DNA from: Arthrobacter cupressi
GTDB taxonomy: Bacteria; Actinomycetota; Actinomycetes; Actinomycetales; Micrococcaceae
DNA length: 64,000 nucleotides
Direction: 5' to 3'
Assembly: GCF_900099975.1 (NCBI RefSeq)
Contig: NZ_FNEI01000003.1
Location: 62,001-126,000, forward strand
A program made the position numbers and the translations under genes. Each line of letters opens with the position of its first letter. The first letter of the stretch is position 1. Below, piece by piece: positions 9,057-17,954 of the stretch. The notes beneath the pieces are model-generated. The model saw only the letters and a program-made list of their open reading frames with translations, searched no databases and had not been told where the DNA came from.

Positions 9057-10817
9057 ATGCAAGAGTCGAATTACAACGATCTCCGGAGCGCACGGTGGTT
9101 CGCCCCGCACGACCTGACCGGATTCGTGCACCGCACCGCCATCCAGGCAGAGGGCTTCTCGCGCTTTGCCATCAAGGACCGGCCGGTGATTGGCATCGCC
9201 AATTCCTGGTCCGAACTTGTCAACTGCAACATCCACTTCAAGCTCCTCGCGGATGCTGTGAAGCGCGGCGTTTTGATGGCTGGCGGTCTGCCGCTTGAAT
9301 TCCCCACCATCTCCCTTGGCGAGAGCCTGATGAAGCCCTCCGCCATGCAGTTCCGCAACCTCATGGCCATGGACGTGGAGGAATCAATCCGGGCGTACCC
9401 ACTGGACGCAATCGTTCTGCTCGGGGGCTGTGACAAGACCGTTCCCGCTCAGCTCATGGGTGCGGCCAGTGCCGACATCCCCACAATCATGCTCACGGGT
9501 GGCCCGCAGGAGCCAGCCCATTTCCGTGGCAAGCAGCTTGGGGTCGGCACGGATACGTGGAAGTACGCGGACGAACTGCGGGCAGGCAGGATCACCGAGG
9601 CTGACTTCGATGAGCTCGAGTCGGCAGCGAAGCCTTCGGCCGGTCACTGCAGCGAGATGGGCACGGCATCCACTATGACCTCCCTTGTTGAGGCTCTCGG
9701 AATGTGCCTGCCCGGCAGCGCATCGATTCCGGCGGTCGACTCGCGGCGCGGTGCCGCGGCCGAAGCGACGGGTCGCCGTGCGGTGGAGATGGCATTGTCC
9801 CAGGGGCCAAAGCCCAGTGAAGTGCTGACCAAGGAAGCCTTTGACAACGCGATCACGCTGCTGATGGCGGTCGGTGGTTCGACCAACGCCGTGGTACATC
9901 TCCTGGCTCTGGCCCGTCGGGTCGGTTACGAACTGCAGCTGGATCGTTTCCACGAGATCTCCCAGCGCACGCCCCGAATCGTCAACGTCAGGCCGTCCGG
10001 GGAGTACCTGGTGAAACAGCTGTTTGAGGCCGGTGGTGTGCCCACCGTCCTGAAAGCACTTGCGCCCCTGCTGCACAAGGATGCAGTCACAGTCACCGGC
10101 GAATCACTCGAAAAGGGCTTCATCTCGGCACCCGAGCCGGACGGCGTCGTCGTGAGTACGCTCGACGAGCCATTTGACGCCTCCGGTGGAATCGCCGTCG
10201 TCCGCGGTTCCCTCGCGCCGAACGGCGCAGTAATCAAGCGCAGCGCAGCGTCCAAGGATCTGTTGCAGCACAAGGGCTCCGCGATCGTGTTTGAGGATAT
10301 CTATGATCTGGGCCGCAGGATCGATGACCCCGATCTGGATGTCACCGAGGACTCGGTGCTGGTGCTGCGCAACAGCGGACCGGTCGGTGCGCCCGGCATG
10401 CCGGAATGGGGGATGCTTCCCATTCCCGAGAAGCTCCTGCGCCGGGGCATCCGCGACGTCGTCCGGATTTCGGATGCCCGCATGAGCGGCACGGCTTTCG
10501 GGACAACGGTCTTGCATGTTTCTCCCGAGGCAGCGGTGGGCGGACCGCTCGCAATCGTGCGTGACGGCGATCCGATCGTGTTGGATGTCGAGAACCAGCG
10601 GCTTGACCTGGATATCCCGGCCGAGGAAATCGAGAGCCGGCTCGCCGAGCTCAAACTGCCAGAACCGAAATACCGTCGCGGGTACGGTCGCTTGTTCATC
10701 GACCACGTGAACCAGGCCCATGAGGGTTGCGACTTCGACTTCCTCAAGGGCTTGCCGGATGAGGAACCACAGCGGCTGCCTTATGGACTAATGAGCGGTT
10801 GGCAGGGCGGCTGGTAA
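9057..10817 (+). CDS. IlvD/Edd family dehydratase, probable sugar-acid (aldonate) dehydratase
   Basis: An Fe-S dehydratase of the dihydroxyacid/6-phosphogluconate dehydratase family, 586 residues from ATG 9057. Three candidate cluster-ligand cysteines are in place: SELVNCN (C57), GGCDKT (C125) and GHCSEMGTAST (C198). The C-terminal signature SDARMSGTAFGT is intact. Length, sequence style and the surrounding dehydrogenases favour the pentonate/aldonate dehydratase branch (L-arabinonate, D-xylonate, L-fuconate types) over branched-chain amino-acid IlvD. ATG 9006 directly after the upstream stop and TTG 9048 are alternative starts; AAGGAG at 9039-9044 favours a start near 9048-9057. Confidence 0.85.
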   Translation: MQESNYNDLRSARWFAPHDLTGFVHRTAIQAEGFSRFAIKDRPVIGIANSWSELVNCNIHFKLLADAVKRGVLMAGGLPLEFPTISLGESLMKPSAMQFRNLMAMDVEESIRAYPLDAIVLLGGCDKTVPAQLMGAASADIPTIMLTGGPQEPAHFRGKQLGVGTDTWKYADELRAGRITEADFDELESAAKPSAGHCSEMGTASTMTSLVEALGMCLPGSASIPAVDSRRGAAAEATGRRAVEMALSQGPKPSEVLTKEAFDNAITLLMAVGGSTNAVVHLLALARRVGYELQLDRFHEISQRTPRIVNVRPSGEYLVKQLFEAGGVPTVLKALAPLLHKDAVTVTGESLEKGFISAPEPDGVVVSTLDEPFDASGGIAVVRGSLAPNGAVIKRSAASKDLLQHKGSAIVFEDIYDLGRRIDDPDLDVTEDSVLVLRNSGPVGAPGMPEWGMLPIPEKLLRRGIRDVVRISDARMSGTAFGTTVLHVSPEAAVGGPLAIVRDGDPIVLDVENQRLDLDIPAEEIESRLAELKLPEPKYRRGYGRLFIDHVNQAHEGCDFDFLKGLPDEEPQRLPYGLMSGWQGGW

Positions 10818-10882
10818 ACGGCAGTCCCCGTAACCATGAGATGTGAGGGGCCATCCCAAGGGCGGCCTCGGAAGGAAGAGAT

Positions 10883-11866
10883 GTGTCACGACCAAAAGTG
10901 ATTGCGATTGTCCAGGAAGGCCGCCCGGTTCCTCCGGTTGAGCGGCTGGAGGCCGAAGCTGATGTCGTTGTTGTTCGGACGGCCGACGAGTTCCGGGCTG
11001 CACAGCCCGGTGCCGAAATCCTGTTCCTGAACGACTTCCGGACCAAGCTCCTTCGGGAGGTAGGCCCGGGCGGTTTGCGCTGGATCCACACGTCCAGCAT
11101 CGGGGTCGACACCCTGCTGACTGAAGAAATCGTCAACAGCGACATTGTGGTCAGCAATTCGCGCGGCGTGTGTGAGCGGCCCATTGCTGAATGGGTCCTC
11201 GGAGTGCTGCTGATGTTCACCAAGGATCTGCGCCGCACAATTGAGTTGCAGCGGGCGCGTACATGGCAACACCGCGAGACAGAGCCGCTGCTGGGCCGGA
11301 AGGTCTTGGTGGTCGGTCCCGGACCGGTGGGCCGCGAGACGGTTCTCCTCCTGCGTGCCGCGGGTATGGATGTGACCGTGGTAGGGAGGACCGCCCGGGA
11401 AGATGCGCAGCTTGGGGCCATCGCACCCTTCGGTGATCTGGATGTGCTTCTCGGTGAAGCTGACGACGTGGTGCTCACGCTCCCCCTCACGGAGGAGACC
11501 CGCGGCTTGTTCAATGCGGCGCGGTTCGACAAGATGTGTCCGGGTGCGCGGCTCGTCAACGTAGGCCGTGGTGCGGTGGTGGTGGAGCAGGATCTCATCG
11601 ACTCCATCGACGCAGGGCATCTTGGTGCGGCCGCCCTGGATGTTTTTGAACACGAACCCTTGGCGGCGGAAAACCCTTTGTGGAGCCGGAACAACATCCT
11701 GGTCTCACCTCATGCATCAGGTGACTTGATCGGCTGGCGGGGACGCGTTGTGGACTCATTCGCCCGGAACCTGGGCCGGTGGAAGGCCAACGAGCCCCTC
11801 CATGACGTGGTGGACCTCAAGAAGCTGGGGGTGACGGCTCCGATCCTGGTGCCTGAGAAACCCTGA
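10883..11866 (+). CDS. D-2-hydroxyacid dehydrogenase family protein
   Basis: A 327-residue NAD-dependent D-isomer-specific 2-hydroxyacid dehydrogenase. The NAD-binding motif is VVGPGPVGRE, in which the first Gly of the usual GxGxxG is followed by Pro. NVGRGAVV and the late catalytic segment SPHASG hold the expected Arg/Glu/His region. GTG 10883 follows GAAGGAAGAG. It lies 65 bp after the dehydratase and could reduce or oxidise a keto- or hydroxyacid formed there. A member of the phosphoglycerate dehydrogenase group is less likely because the C-terminal ACT extension is missing. Confidence 0.88.
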   Translation: MSRPKVIAIVQEGRPVPPVERLEAEADVVVVRTADEFRAAQPGAEILFLNDFRTKLLREVGPGGLRWIHTSSIGVDTLLTEEIVNSDIVVSNSRGVCERPIAEWVLGVLLMFTKDLRRTIELQRARTWQHRETEPLLGRKVLVVGPGPVGRETVLLLRAAGMDVTVVGRTAREDAQLGAIAPFGDLDVLLGEADDVVLTLPLTEETRGLFNAARFDKMCPGARLVNVGRGAVVVEQDLIDSIDAGHLGAAALDVFEHEPLAAENPLWSRNNILVSPHASGDLIGWRGRVVDSFARNLGRWKANEPLHDVVDLKKLGVTAPILVPEKP

Positions 11867-11881
11867 TTTCCGTTCTTCCAG

Positions 11882-11919
11882 GGTTATGCCGGGCGGCAGG
11901 AATCGCCCGGCATAACCCG
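11882..11919. terminator. hairpin after the D-2-hydroxyacid dehydrogenase gene
   Basis: A perfect 15-bp stem (GGGTTATGCCGGGCG and complement) around an 8-base loop, starting 15 bp after the stop codon. There is no T-run, so it may be an actinobacterial-type terminator without a U-tract or a processing/attenuation structure. Confidence 0.6.
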
Positions 11920-11931
11920 TGGGAATCAGGT

Positions 11932-11948
11932 GTCCCAGGCTGGTACAG
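11932..11948. promoter_or_regulatory. palindromic operator TGTCCCA-N3-TGGTACA
   Basis: A 7-3-7 inverted repeat with one asymmetric position (T in place of G), located between the hairpin at 11882 and the permease start at 12010. It matches the sites at 1631 and 8147 and suggests that the permease has its own promoter under the same regulator. Confidence 0.55.
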
Positions 11949-12009
11949 TGCTCGCACGATCCGCGTCGATAGTGTGATTCAGCACTCAAGATTTCGCGAC
12001 GAGGATTAT

Positions 12010-13473
12010 ATGTCAAGCACAACAAGAGGTACGACGAAAACGCCGGCCGAGACCCAGGAAACCAAGCTCAGCGGCAACATGGGCGTGGGTGAGCTCGTAA
12101 TGAACGTGCTCGCTTTCTCCTCCCCGCTGACGACCGTTGCAGGCACTCTGCCTGTGATGCTGCTGTTCAGCGGCCAAACCGCCCCTGGCATCTACATCCT
12201 GGTGACTTTGATGCTGCTCATCTTTTCAGTCGGTTTCGTGAAGATGAGCCGGAGCGTTGAAGCTCCCGGAGGCTTCTACTCCTTCGTTACGGCGGGCCTC
12301 GGCAAGCCGGCTGGTCTCGGTGGGGCGCTCCTTGCGCTCTTCGGATATGTGTTCATCGGATTCTTCGCTCCCTCGCTCTTCGCCCTGACGCTGCAAAGCT
12401 TTGTGGTCAACACCCTGAACGGGCCGGATGTGCCCTGGTACTGGTACGGGCTGGGGCTCATCGTGGTCACCACTGTCCTGGCGTACAACCGGATTGATCT
12501 CTCGGCGAAGGTGCTGACGACGGTCATGTTGCTGGAGTCCGCAGTTGTTGTGGTTTTCGACATTGCGGCCTTCGCCACCGGTTCGGACGAAATGGTGCAA
12601 GGCATCGGGTTCTCGATGCCTTGGATTACCGACGCCGGGTTGGGCTTGGCGTTGCTGTTCGCCGTCGGAAACTTCTTCGGGTTCGAGGCGACGGTTATTT
12701 ACCGGGACGAGGTCAAGAACCCCGACCGTACCATTCCCCGGGCGACCTACATGGCGGTTGTTGGCATTGGCCTCTTCTATGCGGTTGCGGCGTGGGCCTA
12801 CATGGCCTTTCTGGGAGCCGGCAACGTTCAGGCCGCGGCCGAGGCCAACACGGTGAACCTCTTCAATGACGGTGCCACGGCACTGGTCGGCAAGATCTTT
12901 GCGGACGTTGGAGTGGTCCTGCTCATCACATCGATCCTGGCCTCGATGCTTTCGATCCAGAACATCGCTGCCCGGTACAGCTTCTCGCTGGCGGCCGATG
13001 GGGCTCTGCCCAAGGTGCTGGGCCGCGTACACCCCCGACACAAGTCTCCCTATGTGTCGACACTTGCCGTCGGCCTTTCGTGGGCCGCGGCCACGGTGGT
13101 CTTCACCGTGGCCGGGGTTGCCCCGGAGGCCCTGTACCCCATCGCCAGCGGCAGCGGCACCTTCTCTGTCCTGCTTCTGATGTTCATCACCAGTTTTGCC
13201 GTGCTGGTCTACTTTGTCCGCCGCCGCAGCTTCGCCCCGGAGTCCATGTGGAAGACCATAGTGGCGCCGATCGTCAGCGTAGTCTTCCTTGGCGTTATCA
13301 CGTACTTGGCAATCACCAACTATCCGGAACTCATCGGCGGTTCCTCAGTTATGACGGCTATTTTCATGACCTTCACTTTTGCTTTGTTCTTCGGCGGGAT
13401 TGTTTATGCGTACTTCCTGCGGTCGAAGCGCCCCGATGTGTATGCGCGTCTGGGTCGGCAAGAGATCGACTAA
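12010..13473 (+). CDS. APC superfamily permease, paralogue 2
   Basis: A 487-residue membrane transporter with about 12 helices. GGFYSFVTAGLGKPAGLGG and FEATVIYRDEVKNP match the corresponding stretches of the permeases at 5305 and 22250, so all three belong to one subfamily. ATG 12010 has GAGGA seven bases upstream. A candidate operator sits about 60 bp upstream and the IolG-like dehydrogenase begins 44 bp downstream, which suggests that uptake and first oxidation of the substrate are co-expressed. Confidence 0.88.
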   Translation: MSSTTRGTTKTPAETQETKLSGNMGVGELVMNVLAFSSPLTTVAGTLPVMLLFSGQTAPGIYILVTLMLLIFSVGFVKMSRSVEAPGGFYSFVTAGLGKPAGLGGALLALFGYVFIGFFAPSLFALTLQSFVVNTLNGPDVPWYWYGLGLIVVTTVLAYNRIDLSAKVLTTVMLLESAVVVVFDIAAFATGSDEMVQGIGFSMPWITDAGLGLALLFAVGNFFGFEATVIYRDEVKNPDRTIPRATYMAVVGIGLFYAVAAWAYMAFLGAGNVQAAAEANTVNLFNDGATALVGKIFADVGVVLLITSILASMLSIQNIAARYSFSLAADGALPKVLGRVHPRHKSPYVSTLAVGLSWAAATVVFTVAGVAPEALYPIASGSGTFSVLLLMFITSFAVLVYFVRRRSFAPESMWKTIVAPIVSVVFLGVITYLAITNYPELIGGSSVMTAIFMTFTFALFFGGIVYAYFLRSKRPDVYARLGRQEID

Positions 13474-13517
13474 CGGTCCCTTCTTCAAATCAAAACTTCG
13501 AGATCTGGAGATCTGCA

Positions 13518-14528
13518 ATGACGCAACAGATCAGAATCGGCCTGTTCGGAACCGGCCGGATCGGTCAGGTGCACGCCATGAGTCTGGCGACCCTGGACGA
13601 AGCGACGCTTTCCTGGGTATGTGACCCATTCATTGAGGGTGCAAAGCGGACGGCTGCCGAGTACGGCGGCCGGGTGAGTGCCGATCCCGAGGAAGTATTC
13701 GCCTCAGGGGAAGTCGATGCAGTCATCGTCGCTTCGCCTACGGCAACCCATGTAGGACTCGTTGAGATGGCCATTGATTCCAATGTTCCGGTGCTCTGTG
13801 AGAAGCCTATTGACCTGGATATTGCTCGCGTCGACGCGCTCCGGGCGAAGGCAGCGGAGTCGGATGTGCCGATCGCGCTGGGATTCAACAAGCGCTTTGA
13901 CAGGCACTTTGTGGAGTTGAAGCGGCGGGTGGCAGCCGGCGAGATAGGTGCCCTGGAGCAATTGGTTATCATCAGCCGGGACCCCGGCGAGCCGCCGGCT
14001 TCGTATCTCGCTGAATCGGGCGGGATTTTCCGTGACATGACCATCCACGATCTTGATCTGGCACGCTACTTCATTCCCGATATCGTCGAGGTATCGGCGC
14101 GCGGCGCGAATGTCTTCAGCGAAAACGTCCGGCAGGCTGATGACTTTGACTCGGCCGTCGTCACGCTCCGCGGAGCCAACGATGAGCTCGTGACGATTGT
14201 AAATTCGCGCCATGCCGCCTATGGCTACGATCAGCGTGTTGAAGCCTTCGGCTCCACAGGGTTGCTTCATGTGGGCAACAAGAACGACACCCTCGTCCGG
14301 CACTGGAGCGCCAGGGCCGTTGAAGCGATCGGTCCCTACCAGAACTTCTTTTTGGAACGATATGCGGAGGCATACCGTCTCGAGGTAGCCGAATTCCTCC
14401 GCGCAGTTCGTGGCCTGCCTTCGCGGAGTCCGGGTTTTGAGGATGGAAGGGCGGCTCTCATCCTGGCGGACGCCGCGGGGATGTCGGCCCGGACCGGCGC
14501 TGCGGTCGCCGTAGACCTGGCCTCCTAA
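13518..14528 (+). CDS. inositol 2-dehydrogenase-like Gfo/Idh/MocA oxidoreductase
   Basis: A 336-residue NAD-dependent dehydrogenase. The Rossmann motif GLFGTGRIGQVHA opens the protein, LCEKPIDLD carries the catalytic Lys, and GGIFRDMTIHDLDLARY contains the Asp and His residues conserved in inositol 2-dehydrogenases. Length equals that of typical IolG. GGAG lies seven bases before ATG 13518. No other inositol genes (iolB, C, D, E) are nearby, so the assignment rests on sequence motifs, and a related polyol or sugar remains possible. Confidence 0.82.
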   Translation: MTQQIRIGLFGTGRIGQVHAMSLATLDEATLSWVCDPFIEGAKRTAAEYGGRVSADPEEVFASGEVDAVIVASPTATHVGLVEMAIDSNVPVLCEKPIDLDIARVDALRAKAAESDVPIALGFNKRFDRHFVELKRRVAAGEIGALEQLVIISRDPGEPPASYLAESGGIFRDMTIHDLDLARYFIPDIVEVSARGANVFSENVRQADDFDSAVVTLRGANDELVTIVNSRHAAYGYDQRVEAFGSTGLLHVGNKNDTLVRHWSARAVEAIGPYQNFFLERYAEAYRLEVAEFLRAVRGLPSRSPGFEDGRAALILADAAGMSARTGAAVAVDLAS

Positions 14529-14546
14529 GGGGGCCGGATGATGCCT

Positions 14547-14588
14547 GCCTGGGCTGTGTGACTCCTCGCAACAGTCCACGGCCCAGGC
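14547..14588. terminator. possible terminator hairpin after the iolG-like gene
   Basis: GCCTGGGC at 14547-14554 pairs with GCCCAGGC at 14581-14588, with a further GTG/CAC pairing inside. It lies just beyond the stop of the dehydrogenase and before the ABC transporter promoter region. No T-run follows. The rest of the 475-bp gap (14529-15003) holds the two LacI-type boxes and no convincing gene. Confidence 0.4.
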
Positions 14589-14693
14589 CAGGCGTTGCCG
14601 ACATACGGCATGTACTGGATCGTCCAGGTGGAGGCGATCGGGGAAGTTCGCCAATTTCATAAGGGCGGCGGATAAAGTCTCGCCGTGCCCGGA

Positions 14694-14701
14694 AAACGTT
14701 T
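14694..14701. promoter_or_regulatory. candidate LacI-type operator core AAACGTTT (upstream copy)
   Basis: An 8-bp palindrome with a central CG, embedded in GGAAAACGTTTGCT. The centre is 93 bp upstream of the centre of the longer box at 14784-14797. Paired sites of this type are common where LacI-family repressors act through DNA looping. Confidence 0.4.
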
Positions 14702-14783
14702 GCTGGTGACCACCGGGATCAGGCGGAATTCTTCAAAAGAATTGCAGTTGAGTTGGCCGACAAAACTGTTCTTTCCGCAGATG

Positions 14784-14797
14784 ATGAAACGTTTCAT
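14784..14797. promoter_or_regulatory. LacI-type operator ATGAAACGTTTCAT
   Basis: A perfect 14-bp palindrome with a central CG, the classic shape of LacI/GalR family operators. It lies about 205 bp before the start of the sugar ABC importer. No LacI-family gene is present in this window, so the repressor must be encoded elsewhere. Confidence 0.6.
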
Positions 14798-15003
14798 GCC
14801 CGTGTTCCATATTGGCACAGATAACCCAATGTGATGTGGGTCAAAGTTTCTACTAAGTGAAACAGTGTGGCCGGGGTCACGCGGAGTCTTAGGGCCCCTT
14901 CGGGTTCTCCTGGAATCTGCAGAGTCAAACAGCGTCGTTTGATTGACCACAGCCAAGGGCGTTTCACCGGTTCATTTGCATGGCCCTATCAAACGAGGAT
15001 GAG

Positions 15004-15891
15004 ATGACCGACGCACCACCGGCGACCCCTCCACTGGTCGCACTCAAGGATATACATAAGACATTCGGGGCGGTGTCCGCACTGCGCGGCGTCAGCATCG
15101 ATGTCCAGCCCGGCGAAACCTTCGCCCTTCTGGGAGACAACGCCGCGGGCAAATCAACACTCATGAAAGTACTGACGGGTGTTTACCAACCTGATCGCGG
15201 ATCAATCGAGCTGGACGGAAAGCGGACGGAGTTCCCCACGCCGTCGGCTTCACGCGACCAGGGCGTCGAGATGGTCTATCAGGACTTTGCCCTGGCAGAC
15301 AACCTCGATGTCCGGACCAACGTCTTCCTGGGGCGCGAACCGCAAAAGAACATCCTCGGCCCGTTCCTGAGGATCATCGACCGAAAGAAGATGGAAGCCG
15401 AAACCAAGCGGGTGCTGGAGCGATTGGATATCCCGATCAACCCCCGGCTCAAGGTCAAGCGCTTGTCAGGTGGTCAGCGGCAGGCTGTCGCGATCGGCCG
15501 TGCGCTCGCCTTTGATGCACGCCTGATCATCATGGACGAGCCCACGGCCAACCTGTCGGTCGCGAAGGTGGACAAGCTCATCGAGGTGACCCAGCGGCTC
15601 AAGGACCTGGGCATCGCGGTCATCATCATCACGCACAGGCTGGACGAGGCTTTTGCGGTCGCCGACCGTTTCGCAGTGATGCGCCAGGGCCAGGTGGTCG
15701 GCCGCTTCCACGTGGGAGACGTAACCGAAGCCCAGGTGGCACACCTCATCTCACACGGCACCTTGGACGACTACGTCGACTATGGGGACGGCATCCCCGC
15801 GGAGCGCCGCAAGATCGGGAGCACATCATCCATGGACGTCGTCGACGCAATGGCCACACGCGGTAATACGACGGACGGGAGCGACTCATGA
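15004..15891 (+). CDS. sugar ABC transporter ATP-binding protein (single nucleotide-binding domain)
   Basis: A 295-residue ATPase that powers import by the permease encoded next. Walker A is GDNAAGKST, the signature is LSGGQRQ and Walker B is RLIIMDEPTANL. The sequence belongs to the RbsA/CUT2 importers, but those usually carry two fused ATPase domains (about 500 residues). This one has a single domain, as in the FrcA-type fructose importers, so it probably works as a homodimer. GAGG ends five bases before ATG 15004; ATG 14980 is a less likely start. The stop overlaps the permease start by four bases (ATGA). Confidence 0.9.
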   Translation: MTDAPPATPPLVALKDIHKTFGAVSALRGVSIDVQPGETFALLGDNAAGKSTLMKVLTGVYQPDRGSIELDGKRTEFPTPSASRDQGVEMVYQDFALADNLDVRTNVFLGREPQKNILGPFLRIIDRKKMEAETKRVLERLDIPINPRLKVKRLSGGQRQAVAIGRALAFDARLIIMDEPTANLSVAKVDKLIEVTQRLKDLGIAVIIITHRLDEAFAVADRFAVMRQGQVVGRFHVGDVTEAQVAHLISHGTLDDYVDYGDGIPAERRKIGSTSSMDVVDAMATRGNTTDGSDS

Positions 15892-16886
15892 GCCTCATGA
15901 CACAGAACATCAAGGCACTGCTGGGGCCGGCTGACCTGAAGCAAGGATCCGCGGCGACCAAGGTCAAGCGATTCGTGGGCGACTATGGAATTCTCATCTT
16001 CTTCGCACTCATCGTCATCTTTCTGGCTGTTGCTGCACCCAACTTCCTGACCCTGAACAACTTGGTCAACGTCGTCCGGCAGTCATCCATCATCGGACTA
16101 ATTGCCTTGGGCATGACGTTCATCATGATCACGGCCGGCATCGATCTCTCGGTCGGGTCCGTGGTGGGTCTGGCGGGCATGACCTTCGCCTTGCTCGCCC
16201 CGGCCAGCGGAGGTGCTTTCTGGCTGCCGCTGATAGTCGGCCTCGGCGTTGGCCTGCTGGTGGGTTTCCTCAGCGCGGCAATGGTGGTGTGGGGAGGCAT
16301 CCTGCCCTTCCTCGCAACACTGGCGACGATGGCCATCGCCCGCACGGCGGCGCTGGTGATCACAGACGGGCAGGTGGTCTCCGGACTGAGTGGCCCAGCT
16401 GAATGGCTCGGCTCGGGGTTCATCGGTCCCATTCCTGTGCCGGTCATCATCTTCCTCCTGGCCGCCTTACTGTGTGAGTTTGTGTTGAGCCGCACCAAGT
16501 TCGGTTCGCACGTCTATGCCGTGGGTGGCAACGAAGAGTCCGCCAAGAAAGTGGGTATCTCCACTGGCCGGGTGCTTTTCATGGTCTACCTCATCGGCGG
16601 GGTTACCGCCGCGCTGGGAGGTCTCGTTCTGACTGCCCGCCTGGATGGTGCGGCCCCGGTAGCAGGCACCGGCTACGAGTTGCAGGTGATCGCGGCAGTC
16701 GTAATTGGTGGGACGAGCCTCTTCGGCGGCGTCGGCACCATCCGGGGAACGGTCATCGGGGTGCTCCTGCTGGGCGTCGTGATGAATGGCATGAACCTGA
16801 TGGGCGTCTCCTCCTACTACCAGCAAGGCGTCCAGGGCATCATCCTCGTGCTCGCCGTCCTGCTGAACCGCTGGAAGTCCGACTGA
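15888..16886 (+). CDS. sugar ABC transporter permease (RbsC/FrcC family)
   Basis: A 332-residue inner-membrane permease with eight to ten hydrophobic segments. Characteristic stretches are ALGMTFIMITAGIDLSVGS, YAVGGNEESAKKVGIS and GGTSLFGGVGTIRGTVIG, all standard in the CUT2 permease family. The start overlaps the ATPase stop (ATGA), so the two are translationally coupled. It would pair with the ATPase at 15004 and the binding lipoprotein at 16956. Confidence 0.92.
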   Translation: MSLMTQNIKALLGPADLKQGSAATKVKRFVGDYGILIFFALIVIFLAVAAPNFLTLNNLVNVVRQSSIIGLIALGMTFIMITAGIDLSVGSVVGLAGMTFALLAPASGGAFWLPLIVGLGVGLLVGFLSAAMVVWGGILPFLATLATMAIARTAALVITDGQVVSGLSGPAEWLGSGFIGPIPVPVIIFLLAALLCEFVLSRTKFGSHVYAVGGNEESAKKVGISTGRVLFMVYLIGGVTAALGGLVLTARLDGAAPVAGTGYELQVIAAVVIGGTSLFGGVGTIRGTVIGVLLLGVVMNGMNLMGVSSYYQQGVQGIILVLAVLLNRWKSD

Positions 16887-16955
16887 CCTCCGGCTGACCC
16901 AACCACAAACCAACCAATCTCCTCGCGCACAGACAAACCATTGAAAGGAACAACC

Positions 16956-17939
16956 ATGGGAATGCGACACAAGCTCGCTGCTGCCACCGCAATGCTGGCT
17001 GCGGGTGCACTTACCCTGACCGGGTGTGCCGGCGGCAGCAACGCCGACGGCAGTACCGCAGGCACCTCCGGGGCGGCAAGCAAGACCTACAACATTGGCG
17101 TTGTAGTTCTCGACCTGCAGGACCCGGACCTTGCCCACATGACCGATGCCATGAAGAAGACGGCCGACGAAAAGGGCGTGAAGCTCAACATCACCGATTC
17201 CAAGAAGGACGTCGGCAGCGAACTCAACCAGGTGGAAGATCTGCTCACCCGCCAGGTTGACGCCGTGATCATGCAGCCTTTGGACGGCGAAGCCAGCCAA
17301 AACGCGGCAAAGCGCGTCATTGCCGCCAACATTCCGCTCTTCATTCTGTCGACTGAATTCGCAGAGGGTTCGAACGTCGGCTACAAGAGCTACATCGGCG
17401 TGGATGACACGGTTGCCGGCGAGATGCAGGCCGAGTACCTCAACAAGCTGCTTCCCAATGGCGGCAACATCGTCTTCGCGGCCGGCATCTATGGCGCGTC
17501 ATGGACCGACCGCCGCAAATCCGGCTTCGACAAGACAATCAATAAGAACTTCAAGATTGTGGCGGAGTTCCAGGCGAAGGGCAGCCGGGACGAAGCCAAG
17601 CGCAACATGGAGGACACGCTCCAGCGCTTCCCGTCCGGGAAGATTGACGCAGTGGTCGCAAACAACGACGAAATGGCCATCGGCGCAGCTTCCGCCATTT
17701 CGGACGCGGGCCGCACGGCCGAGTTCAAGGCAGTGGTTGGCGTCGACGGCACCGACCCCGCACTGAAAGACATCAAGGCCGGCACGATGACCGCAACGGT
17801 GCGCCAGGATTCGGCAGGGCAAGGCGTAAAGGCAGTCGAGGTCGTCACCGACTTCCTCAAGGGCGGGAACGTTGAGAACCGCTACACGCTGCCCTTCACG
17901 CTCATCACGAAGGACAACCTGTCCGATTTCCTGAAGTAA
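16956..17939 (+). CDS. sugar-binding lipoprotein of the ABC importer (RbsB-like)
   Basis: A 327-residue substrate-binding protein anchored outside the membrane. A short signal peptide ends in the lipobox LTGC (cysteine about residue 24), followed by a Gly/Ser-rich linker. The mature part has the periplasmic-binding-protein fold of ribose/fructose-type importers, with VAGEMQAEYLNKL and VVANNDEMAIGAA as recognisable stretches. AAAGGA lies seven bases before ATG 16956. It is the last gene of the three-gene importer operon and is followed by a strong terminator. Confidence 0.92.
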   Translation: MGMRHKLAAATAMLAAGALTLTGCAGGSNADGSTAGTSGAASKTYNIGVVVLDLQDPDLAHMTDAMKKTADEKGVKLNITDSKKDVGSELNQVEDLLTRQVDAVIMQPLDGEASQNAAKRVIAANIPLFILSTEFAEGSNVGYKSYIGVDDTVAGEMQAEYLNKLLPNGGNIVFAAGIYGASWTDRRKSGFDKTINKNFKIVAEFQAKGSRDEAKRNMEDTLQRFPSGKIDAVVANNDEMAIGAASAISDAGRTAEFKAVVGVDGTDPALKDIKAGTMTATVRQDSAGQGVKAVEVVTDFLKGGNVENRYTLPFTLITKDNLSDFLK

Positions 17940-17954
17940 TAAGCATCCAGGGCG

